Below are positions 1 through 9,057 of a stretch of 64,000 nt of DNA, in pieces. Below the pieces are notes generated by a model. That model saw only the letters and a program-made list of their open reading frames with translations. It was not told the DNA's origin and searched no databases. Origin of the DNA: Phycisphaerae bacterium. Lineage in GTDB: Bacteria; Planctomycetota; Phycisphaerae; UBA1845; PWPN01. Both the position numbers and the translations under genes were made by a program. The stretch lies in NCBI GenBank assembly GCA_030372985.1, contig JAUCQB010000021.1, forward strand, positions 1-64,000, written 5' to 3'. The first letter of the stretch is position 1, and each line of letters begins with the position of its first letter.

Positions 1-185
1 TCCCAGAGGTGCCCCACATGGCAAGCTCCTCTCCGCTGTATACGCGTCCCCCGCCCGACGCTGCCACTCAGATTATAGCGCCAGCGGCCCGAGCGGGGCC
101 CGATCGAGCGCCCCGCTCAGGCGCCAAGCATACGTTGAAAACCTCTCGTACGTCCGTCCCCTGACGAACGCACGCAATTCCGGCT

Positions 186-851
186 TTAGCTGCCGCGGCG
201 GCGCAGGAGCGGGGCTCCCAGCAGCAGCAACAGCAAGCTGGTCGGCTCGGGCGTGATCTGGGTTACGCGCAGGGCGCTCCAGGCATGGTCGATCGCCCAA
301 CCGTAGTCCCACTTGGCATACAACCATGAGGCAGAGGTATGACCGCCCAGCCACATGTAGATGCCGTTGGCGCCGGCGTTGTAGTCAGCGCTCTCCGGCG
401 TGTGCGGCCCCGACCCCGTGGCCACCCAAGACCCTGCTGTGCCGTTCTCCGCGCCAATGTACTGGTGGTTGGTACCCCACATACCGACCCAAGGAATCAT
501 CGACTCAACCGGGTAGGTCTCGCCGTCGACACCTTTAATCTGCGACTCGATGGGCTGCCAACCGGCGTTGCCGGTGGTGGGCCGGAACCACTCGATCGTG
601 TACAGTTCAGTGGCGCTGGGCACCGCATTGCCCATGCTGCCGGTCCCGCTGAGTTCCCAGTATACCCGGCGAGTGCCATCGATCGTATTCGCGCTGTACG
701 CGTCGCTTCCGCCATACCCGGCACCCGGTAGCGTCGTCCACCCGCCACCATCGAGATGGTGAATCGGGAGGATCCAGGTCTCCCCAACAGCGCCCATGAC
801 CGTTGCCGCCAGGCAGGCCAGGATTGCTCCACTCATCAATACGCTTTTCAT
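186..851 (-). CDS. PEP-CTERM sorting-domain secreted protein
   Basis: A 221-residue exported protein. The start is set at the ATG preceded by GAGGAGGAGCAC; a longer reading frame upstream lacks such a site. Residues 1 to about 21 form a signal peptide (MKSVLMSGAILACLAATVMG). The middle is rich in Gly, Trp and Ser and resembles no enzyme I recognise. The C-terminus is a canonical tripartite sorting signal: PEPTSLLLLLLGAPLLRRR, meaning a PEP motif, a hydrophobic helix and an Arg cluster. In the known family this signal is processed by an exosortase and links the protein to extracellular matrix. No exosortase is in the window. The signal is clear; the function of the mature domain is unknown. 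Confidence 0.85.
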   Translation of the reverse strand: MKSVLMSGAILACLAATVMGAVGETWILPIHHLDGGGWTTLPGAGYGGSDAYSANTIDGTRRVYWELSGTGSMGNAVPSATELYTIEWFRPTTGNAGWQPIESQIKGVDGETYPVESMIPWVGMWGTNHQYIGAENGTAGSWVATGSGPHTPESADYNAGANGIYMWLGGHTSASWLYAKWDYGWAIDHAWSALRVTQITPEPTSLLLLLLGAPLLRRRGS

Positions 852-1808
852 GTGCTCCTCCTCTATTTGAACAGACTCAGGCGTCAAACACAGACACCAT
901 ATCAACGCAACCGGCAGCGCACCCCCATGGTGCACGTTCGCCGGACCATTTCATTGCCGCTGATCGCGAGGGGGGGTGGGAATGTTTTCATACTCATTGC
1001 CCCCCTCCTGCTCGACCCCTCAGCGGGAAAAGCAAGCTGCAACCCGCGCGTCGCTGCCCGGCCCCACGCCGGATCGACGACGGATTAACGCCTCTGATTG
1101 TACCCCCGTATCCCCTGATGTCAAGGGAATAATGCCCGCAAACCCAATATTCACAATGTTTTGTGTGTTCCGGGCGATCACCGGTGTTAGCGCGATTTAC
1201 TGTCTGAAGGGACGGCTCATCGACCGGCTCGCCACCCTTCGGCGTCCCGAAAAGCGACGCCAAAAGGGCGACTGGCGGCCGACAGAAAACCGGTTATCGG
1301 TCGCGAGAATCAGGAGTTTTTAACCTCTAATAACGTGTGTGACAACGGTAGGGCATGGTCGGAGCCACCGAAGGTGGCGCAGACCTGCCGGTCCTCGTCG
1401 GGTGTCGGGTGGCCCATCCTTTGCGCTGGCAAAGGGTGGGGTCGCGATGATCGATCGCGCGGGAATCGAGGCGCGGGGAAGGGTGAATGAACGCGTGGGA
1501 ATCGTTGTTCGGCTCGTCGGGAGGTTTGCCGGAGGTCTATCATCGAGACCCCACCCATCCGGCTTCGCTCCGCTTCGCCGGAATGGATGGGCCACCCGGC
1601 CGCGCAGAGCGCAAGTAAAGTGCGGCGCGAATCATTCAAGGGCGCCGATGGGAATGGCCACACCCCGGTCGCCGGTCGTCGCGAGCAAACGGTTGTCCGC
1701 GGCTGCGGTACGTGGTAGTGTGCGCCTCGGCGACGCGATCGCGACGTCATGCCGGCAGGAACACTGTGGACCCCGTGCAGACGTCGGCGGCCGCCATATG
1801 GAGTCACC
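852..1808. other. Long intergenic region with hairpin repeats
   Basis: No convincing gene is present between the divergent PEP-CTERM and glycosidase genes. The right half (about 1347-1610) holds dispersed-repeat material: a GGTAGGGCA-type end followed by a GCCACCGAAGGTGGC hairpin, then a GC-rich stretch with inverted CCCATCC/GGATGGG segments. A weak sigma-70-like pair, TTGTCC (1693) and TAGTGT (1716) with 17-bp spacing, could serve the glycosidase gene. Confidence 0.5.
1347..1397 (+). repeat. Dispersed repeat family A, copy 1 (partial)
   Basis: It starts with GGTAGGGCA, continues through a GGAGCCACCG hairpin, and ends in GCAGACCTGCCGG. This matches the reverse complement of the right ends of the copies at 7102-7233 and 8828-8945. 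The partner terminus is not evident, so this is probably half an element. Confidence 0.65.
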
Positions 1809-3716
1809 ATGATTGCCTCGTTACTGCTATCTGCAATGGCGTTGATCCCGGCCGCACAGGCCGAGCCTTGGCGCGTAGCGTCCGCCCACGACCAGCGTCA
1901 ATCCGCGCCGCCGGGCGTCGAAGCGGGCGCACGGGCGATCCGGCTCGGCGATTCCGTACCTGACGAGGGCAAGTTCCGCTGGCTGGTCGCCGAACTCATC
2001 ATCCCGGAAACAATCGACAACAAGGCGGCAGCAGGCCTTCCGGTCGGGATGCAGATCAGCGCCGGCGACGGCGGAGAGATCTGGGTCAACGGCCGGCTCA
2101 AGGTCCGCTATGACAATGACCACCCCGGCCTGGTGGTGATTTCCGAACGAGCGGTTCCCGGCACGACGGTCCAATTGGCCGTGCAGGTCTACGCCAAAGT
2201 CCAGGGCGGGGACAAATTCGATGAGGCCAAGTGGGTGCTCCTCGATCCCAAGCGAGTTGACGACCGCCTCGTCCTGACCGCCAACCCGAGCCGCCTTCTC
2301 GGCGACGTTCCCAACGGCATTGCCGGATTGAGCCAGGGCGGCGGCCTGGCCGATTACGAGGACGCCACCGCCCGCAGGCTGCGCGAGGGCGGCTTCAAGT
2401 GGTTCCGGATGGACAACATCCTGACCGGGGTCGTCAAGCGCGCCGACGGCGGGTCACTCACCTATGACTGGGCAGACTTCGACCGGCGCGTTGACTTCAT
2501 CATCGACAAGATGAAGGCGGACCCGATCTTCGCCGTCTCCTACATGCCGCTGCCCTTCGATGCCGTTCGCAACGACGACCGCCAGAGCGCCCCCAAGGAT
2601 TACTCGCTGTGGGAGGACCTCTGTTACCGGGCCGCGAAACGCTGCGTCGACCGCAACCGGCGGGTCCCCTTCTGGGAAGTCTGGAACGAAGTCAACAGCG
2701 GCTGGCTCAAGCCCGGCCCCGACGACAGGGGCGACCAGCCCTTCAAGGACATCTACAAGCAGGCCCTCGACGGCCAGGACGGCGAGGCTGAGACCGTCCG
2801 CCGCTTCGAGGCCTACTGCAAGCTCTACCAGGCGACCGCTCGCGGCGTGCTTCGCGCCGATCCCAAGGCGGCGATCGGCGGGCCGGCGCTGGCCAGCGGT
2901 CCGTTCGAGTCCAAGCAGTTCGGCCACTGCGTGAACGGCAAAGGGTTTGCACGCGGGCTGATGATCTGGTGCCAGAAGCAGAGGCTCCCCCTGGATTTCG
3001 TCAGTTGGCACGAGTACTTCCACCCGGCCGACGTCATTCGCGGGCAAGGCGACGCCTTCCGGGAATACCTCGCGGAGTTCCCCGATCTCAAGAAGACCGT
3101 GCGATCGCTCATGATTACGGAATGGAACGAAGCCTGGTGGGCCGACCGTCCGCAGGACCACGAAGTCGGCGCCGCTTATTGTGCCGACTGCATCGTGCGG
3201 GCGTTCATCCCCGGCAAGATCGACCGTCCCTGCTTCTTCTACGTCAAACAGAATGACATGAACTTCCGCGGCGATTTCAGCCTGCTCATGGCCAACAACG
3301 TGCCCAAGGCTTCATACAACGTGCTGAAGATGTTCAATGGGCTCTCCGGCCGCTGGATCGAGTTGTCGGGCGGCGACGGCGAGGTCGCGGGCGTTGCCGC
3401 ATGGGACCAGACCCAAGCGAGACTCGCGCTGGTTCTGGTGAACTTCCAGTATCGTCACGGCATCCGCCGGCACGTCCGCATCCAGGTCGAGTCGCTGCCC
3501 GAGGCGCTGAACAAGGGTACCTGGCGCGAATGGACGGTTGACGCCACGCGCAGCAACATCTGGAACGACCCGGGCCAGCCGCAGAAGGCCGAGCTGACCG
3601 AGACCTCTCATGGCCGGATCACCTCCGCGACGCTGGAACTCGACAAAACGCTGGAGCCCAACTCGGTCACGCTGGTTGAGCTCATTCGGGGCGGGCGATC
3701 CTCAGAAAACGACTGA
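1809..3716 (+). CDS. Secreted glycoside hydrolase, GH39-like (clan GH-A)
   Basis: A 635-residue exported protein. The ATG at 1809 follows GGAG by 6 nt and opens a signal peptide ending AQA at residue 18. After a beta-sandwich-like N-terminal stretch (about 40-160) comes a TIM-barrel-like domain. Its features are WEVWNE with E294 as the likely acid/base and MITEWN with E438 as the likely nucleophile, the Glu pair of clan GH-A retaining glycosidases. A C-terminal beta domain (about 530-630) follows. GH39 members are beta-xylosidases or iduronidases, but the substrate here cannot be read from sequence. Two more exported proteins follow on the same strand, which suggests a polysaccharide-related locus. 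Another GH-A family is possible. Confidence 0.75.
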   Translation: MIASLLLSAMALIPAAQAEPWRVASAHDQRQSAPPGVEAGARAIRLGDSVPDEGKFRWLVAELIIPETIDNKAAAGLPVGMQISAGDGGEIWVNGRLKVRYDNDHPGLVVISERAVPGTTVQLAVQVYAKVQGGDKFDEAKWVLLDPKRVDDRLVLTANPSRLLGDVPNGIAGLSQGGGLADYEDATARRLREGGFKWFRMDNILTGVVKRADGGSLTYDWADFDRRVDFIIDKMKADPIFAVSYMPLPFDAVRNDDRQSAPKDYSLWEDLCYRAAKRCVDRNRRVPFWEVWNEVNSGWLKPGPDDRGDQPFKDIYKQALDGQDGEAETVRRFEAYCKLYQATARGVLRADPKAAIGGPALASGPFESKQFGHCVNGKGFARGLMIWCQKQRLPLDFVSWHEYFHPADVIRGQGDAFREYLAEFPDLKKTVRSLMITEWNEAWWADRPQDHEVGAAYCADCIVRAFIPGKIDRPCFFYVKQNDMNFRGDFSLLMANNVPKASYNVLKMFNGLSGRWIELSGGDGEVAGVAAWDQTQARLALVLVNFQYRHGIRRHVRIQVESLPEALNKGTWREWTVDATRSNIWNDPGQPQKAELTETSHGRITSATLELDKTLEPNSVTLVELIRGGRSSEND

Positions 3717-4162
3717 TCCTCCGATGCCGCGAGAAATGAACGCTCGCGACGGGGCGCAACGGTGTCCGCAGGGCGCCGGCCGGCCCGCGGCTCTCATCCT
3801 GCGCCCTGCGGCCGGAAGGCCCGGCAGACACACCCCAGGAAGCGAGAACCCCGCGCAAGCTACGCTCACGCCGTGAGTCCCGTCGGTCAAGCGGAGGGTC
3901 TTTGCCGGGGCCAACACAGCCTGACCCATCTGCTTGCTGCAGTCATCCGCGGACATGATTCGCAGTACACCCTTGACGGAAGGACGACATCCTGATATAC
4001 TGTGACATGGAGTCGTTGGTGTAGCTAACGTGTCGGTCTTGTTGTGTTGCGCCAGGCTGTTTGTCAGTCAATGACGGCAGGCTGCGTGGAGATCGTTTCA
4101 GCAGGATTCGGGTAGCGGGCCCGTTTGCAGGAGACGGCCCACCTTCCGGAAGGAGAAAGCCA
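3717..4162. other. Intergenic region, no gene seen
   Basis: This gap lies between the glycosidase and the dockerin-like protein genes. Short reading frames show no domain or good initiation site. The last 20 bases carry the ribosome-binding site AGGAGAAAG of the next gene. No clear terminator was found. Confidence 0.4.
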
Positions 4163-5359
4163 ATGAGAATTCTTGGAGTACTCGTGTTCAGCCTCGTGCT
4201 GGCGGTCTCTGTGTTGCCCGGCCAAGCCGCCCAAGTCCAGATCAGCATGCTGGTGGAGTCGTTCGACGGTTGCGGGTGCATGGGCGAGTTCGAGGACCCG
4301 ATCGGCTGCGCGGCATGCCCGGAGGGCGTGACGACCAATCACCCGGACTGCGACCTATACGGCAACAACAGCCTGGACCACCAGTGGAAAAACAACGGGT
4401 GGCCGGCGGATATGCTTGGTGACAACACGATCCGCATACAGGGCTACGCAAGCCAGTCTTTCGCGATCGGCGAGATACCCACCTTGACGTGTTCTCAAAA
4501 CCTGTCCGACACGCCTTTTGGCTCCTGGGACCACTGGTGGATCACGTATGACAATACGGCGAGTCCCAGTTGCGGCAGCACCGGCGAGCAGTCGCTCGAT
4601 TTCGAAGCGGCGAGAATCGCGCAAGGCCTGCCGGCGCCCGTTCCGGGCCAGCCCGGGCATTTCGTCATCTCGGTGCGCCGGGAGGATATCCAAGGAACTG
4701 GCGATACCTCAGACATCACCACGAAGATATGGATGGCTTTGACGGGTCCCTCCACCGGCTCGACCAGTGAGTCCGTGTTCGTCGACGTGCTGCCGGTGGC
4801 CCCTGACACGCCGCCCGAGGAGGGCTGGCAGGACGTAACGGTCAACACCGTTGCCAACACCGAGGGCGCCTCTCTGACCTCGGCGGGGATGCACCTGCTG
4901 GTGGATTACGGGCCGCAGGGAGCCTTCGCGGACTGCGCGCTGGGCGAGAGGGTGACTGTGTGGGTTGACAACCTTCGGTACGTCTATACCGCTGAGGTGC
5001 CGGACGCGGAAACGGACTGCGCCAACGGTATCGACGACGACTACGACGGCGACGTGGATTGCGACGACACGGACTGTCACATCCCCGGCGTGTGCCCGGG
5101 CTGCTATCACAGCCCCGTGTTTGACGTGAACGACGACGGCGACGTCGATCAGTCGGATTTCGCCATTCTCCAAGCCTGCATCACCGGCACGGGTGATCCG
5201 GCGGGGCTCTTCCCGTCACTATCAGAGGATTGCCGGTGTATGGATGTGAGCGGTGCCAACGGCCAACCGGACGACGCTCTTGACCAGCAGGACCTGGTCG
5301 CTTTCGAGGCCTGTGCCAGTGGTCCGGGAATACCCGCAGATCCGGCCTGCGACGACTGA
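4163..5359 (+). CDS. Secreted protein with calcium-binding and dockerin-like tail
   Basis: A 398-residue protein. The ATG follows AGGAGAAAG, and residues 1 to about 22 form a signal peptide. Residues 30-280 are a Cys-containing beta-rich region of unknown function. From C286 there is an acidic NGIDDDYDGDVDC element of the kind common in surface proteins of deltaproteobacteria and planctomycetes. Two dockerin-like EF-hand half-motifs follow: DVNDDGDVDQSDF and a degenerate DDALDQQDL, each followed by an (Q/E)AC..G segment. The tail closely resembles those of the proteins at 5521-7071 and 47949-50924. It sits between two glycosidase genes. The modules are recognisable; the role of the N-terminal domain is not. 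Confidence 0.75.
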   Translation: MRILGVLVFSLVLAVSVLPGQAAQVQISMLVESFDGCGCMGEFEDPIGCAACPEGVTTNHPDCDLYGNNSLDHQWKNNGWPADMLGDNTIRIQGYASQSFAIGEIPTLTCSQNLSDTPFGSWDHWWITYDNTASPSCGSTGEQSLDFEAARIAQGLPAPVPGQPGHFVISVRREDIQGTGDTSDITTKIWMALTGPSTGSTSESVFVDVLPVAPDTPPEEGWQDVTVNTVANTEGASLTSAGMHLLVDYGPQGAFADCALGERVTVWVDNLRYVYTAEVPDAETDCANGIDDDYDGDVDCDDTDCHIPGVCPGCYHSPVFDVNDDGDVDQSDFAILQACITGTGDPAGLFPSLSEDCRCMDVSGANGQPDDALDQQDLVAFEACASGPGIPADPACDD

Positions 5360-5520
5360 CGCGCGACAGGGCCCGATCATCGCCAAGGTGTACGTGGGCG
5401 ATCCCATTGCGGCCGGACGTTCTGACGGCCAGGAGGCTTCCCCGAGCATCCGCGGAAGGCGGCGGTCCCCGCGAAATTGGCGCTGAGCCGTGTTTGTATC
5501 CCCGGGGACGGGAGACGGGC

Positions 5521-7071
5521 ATGATGACTATCGGCCGGGCACTTTTCCTCGCGGCAGGCCTGTGGGTGTATGCCGCAGGGACATCGCCGGCCGGCGAGCC
5601 GGAGCACTGGCGGTTCGGGGTCGGCGTGGCCACGCAGAACATGATCGACGGGCAAGCCACGACCAACCTGGAGGACTTCGACAGCTACCGTCCGACGGAC
5701 GAGCCATGGAACGCGCTGGGCCTCGGGTGGTACTTCAACTGGAACTGGCAGCAGGGAATCGTCTGTGACGCCTCCGGCAGCCGTTGCGTCGAGTACATGC
5801 CGCTGGTCGGGGGCTGGGGGCCCGGCGTGCATCCCACGTTGTCGCAAATCGCGGATCACCTCAACGCGAACCCCGGCCTGTATCCCGACGGCACGACGTG
5901 GCTGATCGGAAATGAGATCATCTGGGATGATCGGCGTACGCCGCTGCAATATGCCCAGGATTATCACACGTTTTATTACGGCCTCAAGGCCATCAACCCC
6001 ACGTTCAAGGTGGCCAACGGATCGGTCATCACATCCGTCCACTACAACCGCACGGGCTTCACCGGCACGCCTTACGAACTGCTCGATGCCATCTGGGACG
6101 CCTATCTGAACGAGTACGGGGAGACCTGGCCGGTCGACGTGTGGAACATTCACCCGTACGTCTGGACAAAGGCGACCGTGCAGGAAGAGCTTGACGATCT
6201 GGCCAATCAGCTCAGCACCTTCCGCGACTGGATGGCCGCGAAGGGGCAACAGAACAAGCCCCTGATCATCACCGAGTACGGCCTGCTGAATGACCACGAT
6301 CCCCAGTGGATGATCGACTTTCTGCTCGGCTCGTTCGAGGTCCTCCTGTCGGGCGGCCATGCCAACGGGATGACCGATGACCAGGGACGATGGGTGCAAC
6401 GCTGGGCGTGGTTCGTTAACAACATGCATGTGTGGGAGGCCGGCGGGGCTATCCAGTGGGAGCATTGTGCGCTGCATGACGCCGAGGTCGATCTGGACGG
6501 CGACGGCGAGGTTTTCGACATTCGAGCGCTGGGCCAGGCGTATGCCGACCATCCGAAATTCGACAACTGCCCGGCGACCTGGAACCCGCTCCAGGGGAAC
6601 GCCGACGGCGATGAGTATGGTGACGCGTGCGACAACTGCCCCCTGGTACCGAACACAAACCAGTCGAATGCCGACGGCGACAACTGGGGAGACGTCTGCG
6701 ACGGCTGCCCGGACGACCCTCTTAAGGCCGCTCCCGGCTTCTGTGGCTGCGGCGTCCCGGACAGCGATGCCGATGGCGATGCGGTCATGGATTGCGCTGA
6801 CGAATGTCCCAATACACCTCCCGGTTCGCACGTGACGCTGAGCGGATGCCCTACCGCCAGACCGGACCTCGACCGTGACGGCGACGTCGACCAGGTCGAC
6901 TTCGGCCTGTTTCAGGCCTGCATGTCCGGGCCGGGCATCCCGTCGGCCGATACCGGTTGCGAAAGAGCGTCGCTCGACACAGACAACGATGTCGACAGCG
7001 CCGACATCGTTCTTTTCTCGGGCTGCATCAGCGGACCGTCGGTTGCAAGCGATCCCGAGTGCATCAAATGA
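5521..7071 (+). CDS. Secreted glycosidase-like protein with TSP3 repeats and dockerin
   Basis: A 516-residue protein. The start at ATGATG (5521) follows GGGAGACGGGC and gives a signal peptide ending near residue 22; a start 114 nt upstream would bury it. Residues 25-350 look like a clan GH-A TIM barrel, with IGNE (E132, likely acid/base) and LIITEYG (E252, likely nucleophile), and many Trp residues. Residues about 355-435 hold thrombospondin type 3-like repeats (DNCP, DGDNWGDVCDGCP, CGCGVPDSDADGD) that bind calcium in known proteins. Residues 440-516 form a dockerin-like pair starting DLDRDGDVDQVDF. It is probably a surface-attached carbohydrate-active enzyme; the substrate is unknown. Confidence 0.75.
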   Translation: MMTIGRALFLAAGLWVYAAGTSPAGEPEHWRFGVGVATQNMIDGQATTNLEDFDSYRPTDEPWNALGLGWYFNWNWQQGIVCDASGSRCVEYMPLVGGWGPGVHPTLSQIADHLNANPGLYPDGTTWLIGNEIIWDDRRTPLQYAQDYHTFYYGLKAINPTFKVANGSVITSVHYNRTGFTGTPYELLDAIWDAYLNEYGETWPVDVWNIHPYVWTKATVQEELDDLANQLSTFRDWMAAKGQQNKPLIITEYGLLNDHDPQWMIDFLLGSFEVLLSGGHANGMTDDQGRWVQRWAWFVNNMHVWEAGGAIQWEHCALHDAEVDLDGDGEVFDIRALGQAYADHPKFDNCPATWNPLQGNADGDEYGDACDNCPLVPNTNQSNADGDNWGDVCDGCPDDPLKAAPGFCGCGVPDSDADGDAVMDCADECPNTPPGSHVTLSGCPTARPDLDRDGDVDQVDFGLFQACMSGPGIPSADTGCERASLDTDNDVDSADIVLFSGCISGPSVASDPECIK

Positions 7072-7466
7072 GAGCATATGTCAAAATCGCCGCAAGCACT
7101 CGGTAGGGCAGCGTCGCCCTCGGCCATGAGCTCGGGCCGAATGGAGATTGCCGCGGCGACCGAGACCTGCCATATTGTTGAGCTCGGGCCGGCAGGTCTC
7201 CGCCGCCTCCGGCGGCTCCGACCGTGCCCTACCCTTTTCACAAGCGTTCTCAGACAAACCCAGTCCTTCCCACGCCAGGTCAAGGCTTATCTCATGATAG
7301 AACCGGCCCGGGTGCCCCCCCCTTCGGCGTATTCAGCGTGTTCCGCGGTCTCACATTCGTTCGTTATCCTCTCGGCGCCTTGGCGTCATGGAGGTTCCAT
7401 ACCATTCAGCCTTCCACCTCCCGATACGACCTTGACGCGAGGATCGTTAGCGATGACGCTGTAGGC
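7072..7466. other. Intergenic region carrying repeat A copy 2
   Basis: The gap is occupied mainly by the family A element at 7102-7233. The rest (7234-7466) shows no gene. It runs into the uncertain start of the APP1-like gene, where no good ribosome-binding site is visible. Confidence 0.5.
7102..7233. repeat. Dispersed repeat family A, copy 2 (most complete)
   Basis: A 132-bp element bounded by GGTAGGGCA on the left and its exact reverse complement TGCCCTACC on the right. Inside are a GCGTCGCCCTCGGCC segment shared with the copy near 63.7 kb, a GGCGACCGAGACCT core shared with the copies at 8.9 and 61.6 kb, and a CCGCCTCCGGCGG hairpin. It has no coding capacity. It resembles a MITE or a structured intergenic repeat. 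No target-site duplication was obvious. Confidence 0.75.
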
Positions 7467-8696
7467 ATGATCGCGTATGCCGCAGACGCCCGTAAACGTG
7501 TCCCTTCCTTGCCTTTCCAGGCACGGCCGCGGACATGGCGCCGGAGCATGTGCGTGTCGGCTTGTCTTCACCTCCTGCTCGTGGCGGTCTCGGCGGCACA
7601 GTCAGACATTGCCAAGGACGAGGAAGTTGTGTTCTTCAATACCGCCACTCGCCTCGACACCGACGCCAAGGAATGGATAATCCCGATTCATGGCTGGATC
7701 TTCGAGCCCGAAACCGACTCCATCCGCCGAGCGGCCGTCCTGGCGGCTCTGCGTGAAGCGCTGGACGTCGACGACGAGCACGCCGGTGAAACGCTCTTCC
7801 ACCGGCGGGCAGCAGCTTTCCTGGTGGACAACGAGCGCGGCAAGAAGCTCGTTCTTCGTGTCGGCAGCCGGACGGTGACCGTCGGCCCGTCGCATCGCAA
7901 CGGCCACTTCAAAGGCAACATCCGGTTGTCGCTTGAGGAGGCCGACCCGTTGTCCCGGCCGGACAAGTTCGGACGACGCTGGATCGAGCTGGAAGTGGTG
8001 ATGCCCGACTCGGACAAGCGGCGCTTCTCGGCCATGACCGTGTTGGTCGAACCGGCCGGCCTGTCGGTCATCTCCGACATCGACGATACGATCAAAATCA
8101 CCGAGGTGACCGACCACGAGGAGATGATCGACAACACGTTCCTCCGACCCTATCGATCCGTGCCCGGCATGGCGGAGCTGTATCAACGGTGGGCTCAAGG
8201 GGGCGCCGTCATCCATTTCGTCTCCGCCAGTCCCTGGCAATTGTACGAACCGCTGACCGAGTTCATGGACAAGGAAGGTTTCCCGGCTGGAGCGTTTCAT
8301 CTCAAGACGTTCTACTGGAAAGACTCGCGATTCCTGTCGTTGTTCGCCGATCCGATCGAGTACAAACTCGGAGTCATCGAGCCGGTCATGAAGTCGTTCC
8401 CGAAGCGGCAGTTCATCCTCGTCGGCGATTCGGGCGAGAAAGACCCGGAAGTGTATGGTCTGCTTGCCCGCAAGTATCCCGATCAGGTCATCTTCATACT
8501 GATCCGGGCGGTTGGCAGCCAGTCGCCTAACGCCAGGCGATTTCAAACCGCTTTTGAAGGCATTCCTCGCCGGCGCTGGCACGTGTTCATCAAGAGCGAA
8601 GACCTTGTCAATGTGGCCTTTCCGCACATCGCGAGCGTACACTCGGCCCCTGCCACTCAGACCTCCCCGGTGGACACCGACAAGGCAAGAGAATGA
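7467..8696 (+). CDS. APP1-type (DUF2183) phosphatidate phosphatase-like protein
   Basis: A 409-residue protein if started at the ATG at 7467; the ATG at 7548 is an alternative. The first choice gives a basic stretch before the hydrophobic segment CLHLLLVAVSAA, as expected for a signal peptide, but neither start has a strong ribosome-binding site. The C-terminal half is an APP1 catalytic domain of HAD type. DIDDT holds D204 and D206, HFVSASPW is motif II, and FILVGDSGEKD is the downstream acidic motif. Family members dephosphorylate phosphatidate; bacterial substrates are poorly known. The following 130 bases keep a coding-like look in another frame. Confidence 0.8.
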   Translation: MIAYAADARKRVPSLPFQARPRTWRRSMCVSACLHLLLVAVSAAQSDIAKDEEVVFFNTATRLDTDAKEWIIPIHGWIFEPETDSIRRAAVLAALREALDVDDEHAGETLFHRRAAAFLVDNERGKKLVLRVGSRTVTVGPSHRNGHFKGNIRLSLEEADPLSRPDKFGRRWIELEVVMPDSDKRRFSAMTVLVEPAGLSVISDIDDTIKITEVTDHEEMIDNTFLRPYRSVPGMAELYQRWAQGGAVIHFVSASPWQLYEPLTEFMDKEGFPAGAFHLKTFYWKDSRFLSLFADPIEYKLGVIEPVMKSFPKRQFILVGDSGEKDPEVYGLLARKYPDQVIFILIRAVGSQSPNARRFQTAFEGIPRRRWHVFIKSEDLVNVAFPHIASVHSAPATQTSPVDTDKARE

Positions 8697-8827
8697 CCCG
8701 CCGCCGCCGGCCGATCGCGACGGCCCGCTCAAAGAGTTCATCGAGAAGGGCTGGTATAAGAAAACCAGGCCGGCCGGCAGATCCGAGCACGTCGACGACG
8801 TCTGCTCCGACTACGAATCACCCAGTC

Positions 8828-8945
8828 GGTAGGGTAGTGTCAAGCCTGCCTCCCCCTGGCGGGGTCGCCGTGGCGACCGAGACCTACCATATGCTGCAGC
8901 CAGGACCGGCAGGTCTGCGCCACCTTCAGCGGTTACGACCCTACC
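8828..8945. repeat. Dispersed repeat family A, copy 3
   Basis: A 118-bp element bounded by GGTAGGGT and ACCCTACC. Its interior has GGGGTCGCCGTGGCGACCG, a hairpin with GGCGAC arms, then ACCGGCAGGTCTGCGCCACC. It aligns with copy 2 over most of its length, with a different left interior that instead matches the copy near 61.6 kb. Confidence 0.75.
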
Positions 8946-8997
8946 GTTTTCACAAACAGCCAAAGAGCGAACAGAAACGCGTCGTGGCTCTCAGCAG

Positions 8998-9006
8998 TGC
9001 TATAAT
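8998..9006 (+). promoter_or_regulatory. Extended -10 promoter of the DinB-like gene
   Basis: TGC directly precedes a perfect TATAAT, an extended -10 element that can compensate for the lack of a good -35 box. The predicted start lies near 9013, giving a leader of about 45 nt before the ATG at 9058. Confidence 0.6.
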
Positions 9007-9057
9007 GTTTGTGAGGTCTTCTCGGCCAACGAAGTCTTCCGTACGAGGAGAAAAGGC

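Larger units (their letters stand above)
8697..9057. other. Intergenic region with repeat A copy 3 and a promoter
   Basis: Bases 8697-8832 read as an open, protein-like stretch (ending DVCSDYESPSR) in a frame other than the upstream gene. Bases 8828-8945 are a family A repeat. Bases 8998-9006 form an extended -10 promoter for the DinB-like gene. Confidence 0.5.

Noticed and set aside
1..185. Reading frames at the left edge
   Set aside because: No initiation site or domain. It is probably just the region downstream of the PEP-CTERM gene.
5377..7077. A long open frame on the minus strand opposite the glycosidase-dockerin gene
   Set aside because: It is a codon-pattern shadow of a GC-rich gene. 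It has no signal, domain or ribosome-binding site, and the plus-strand protein has clear modules.
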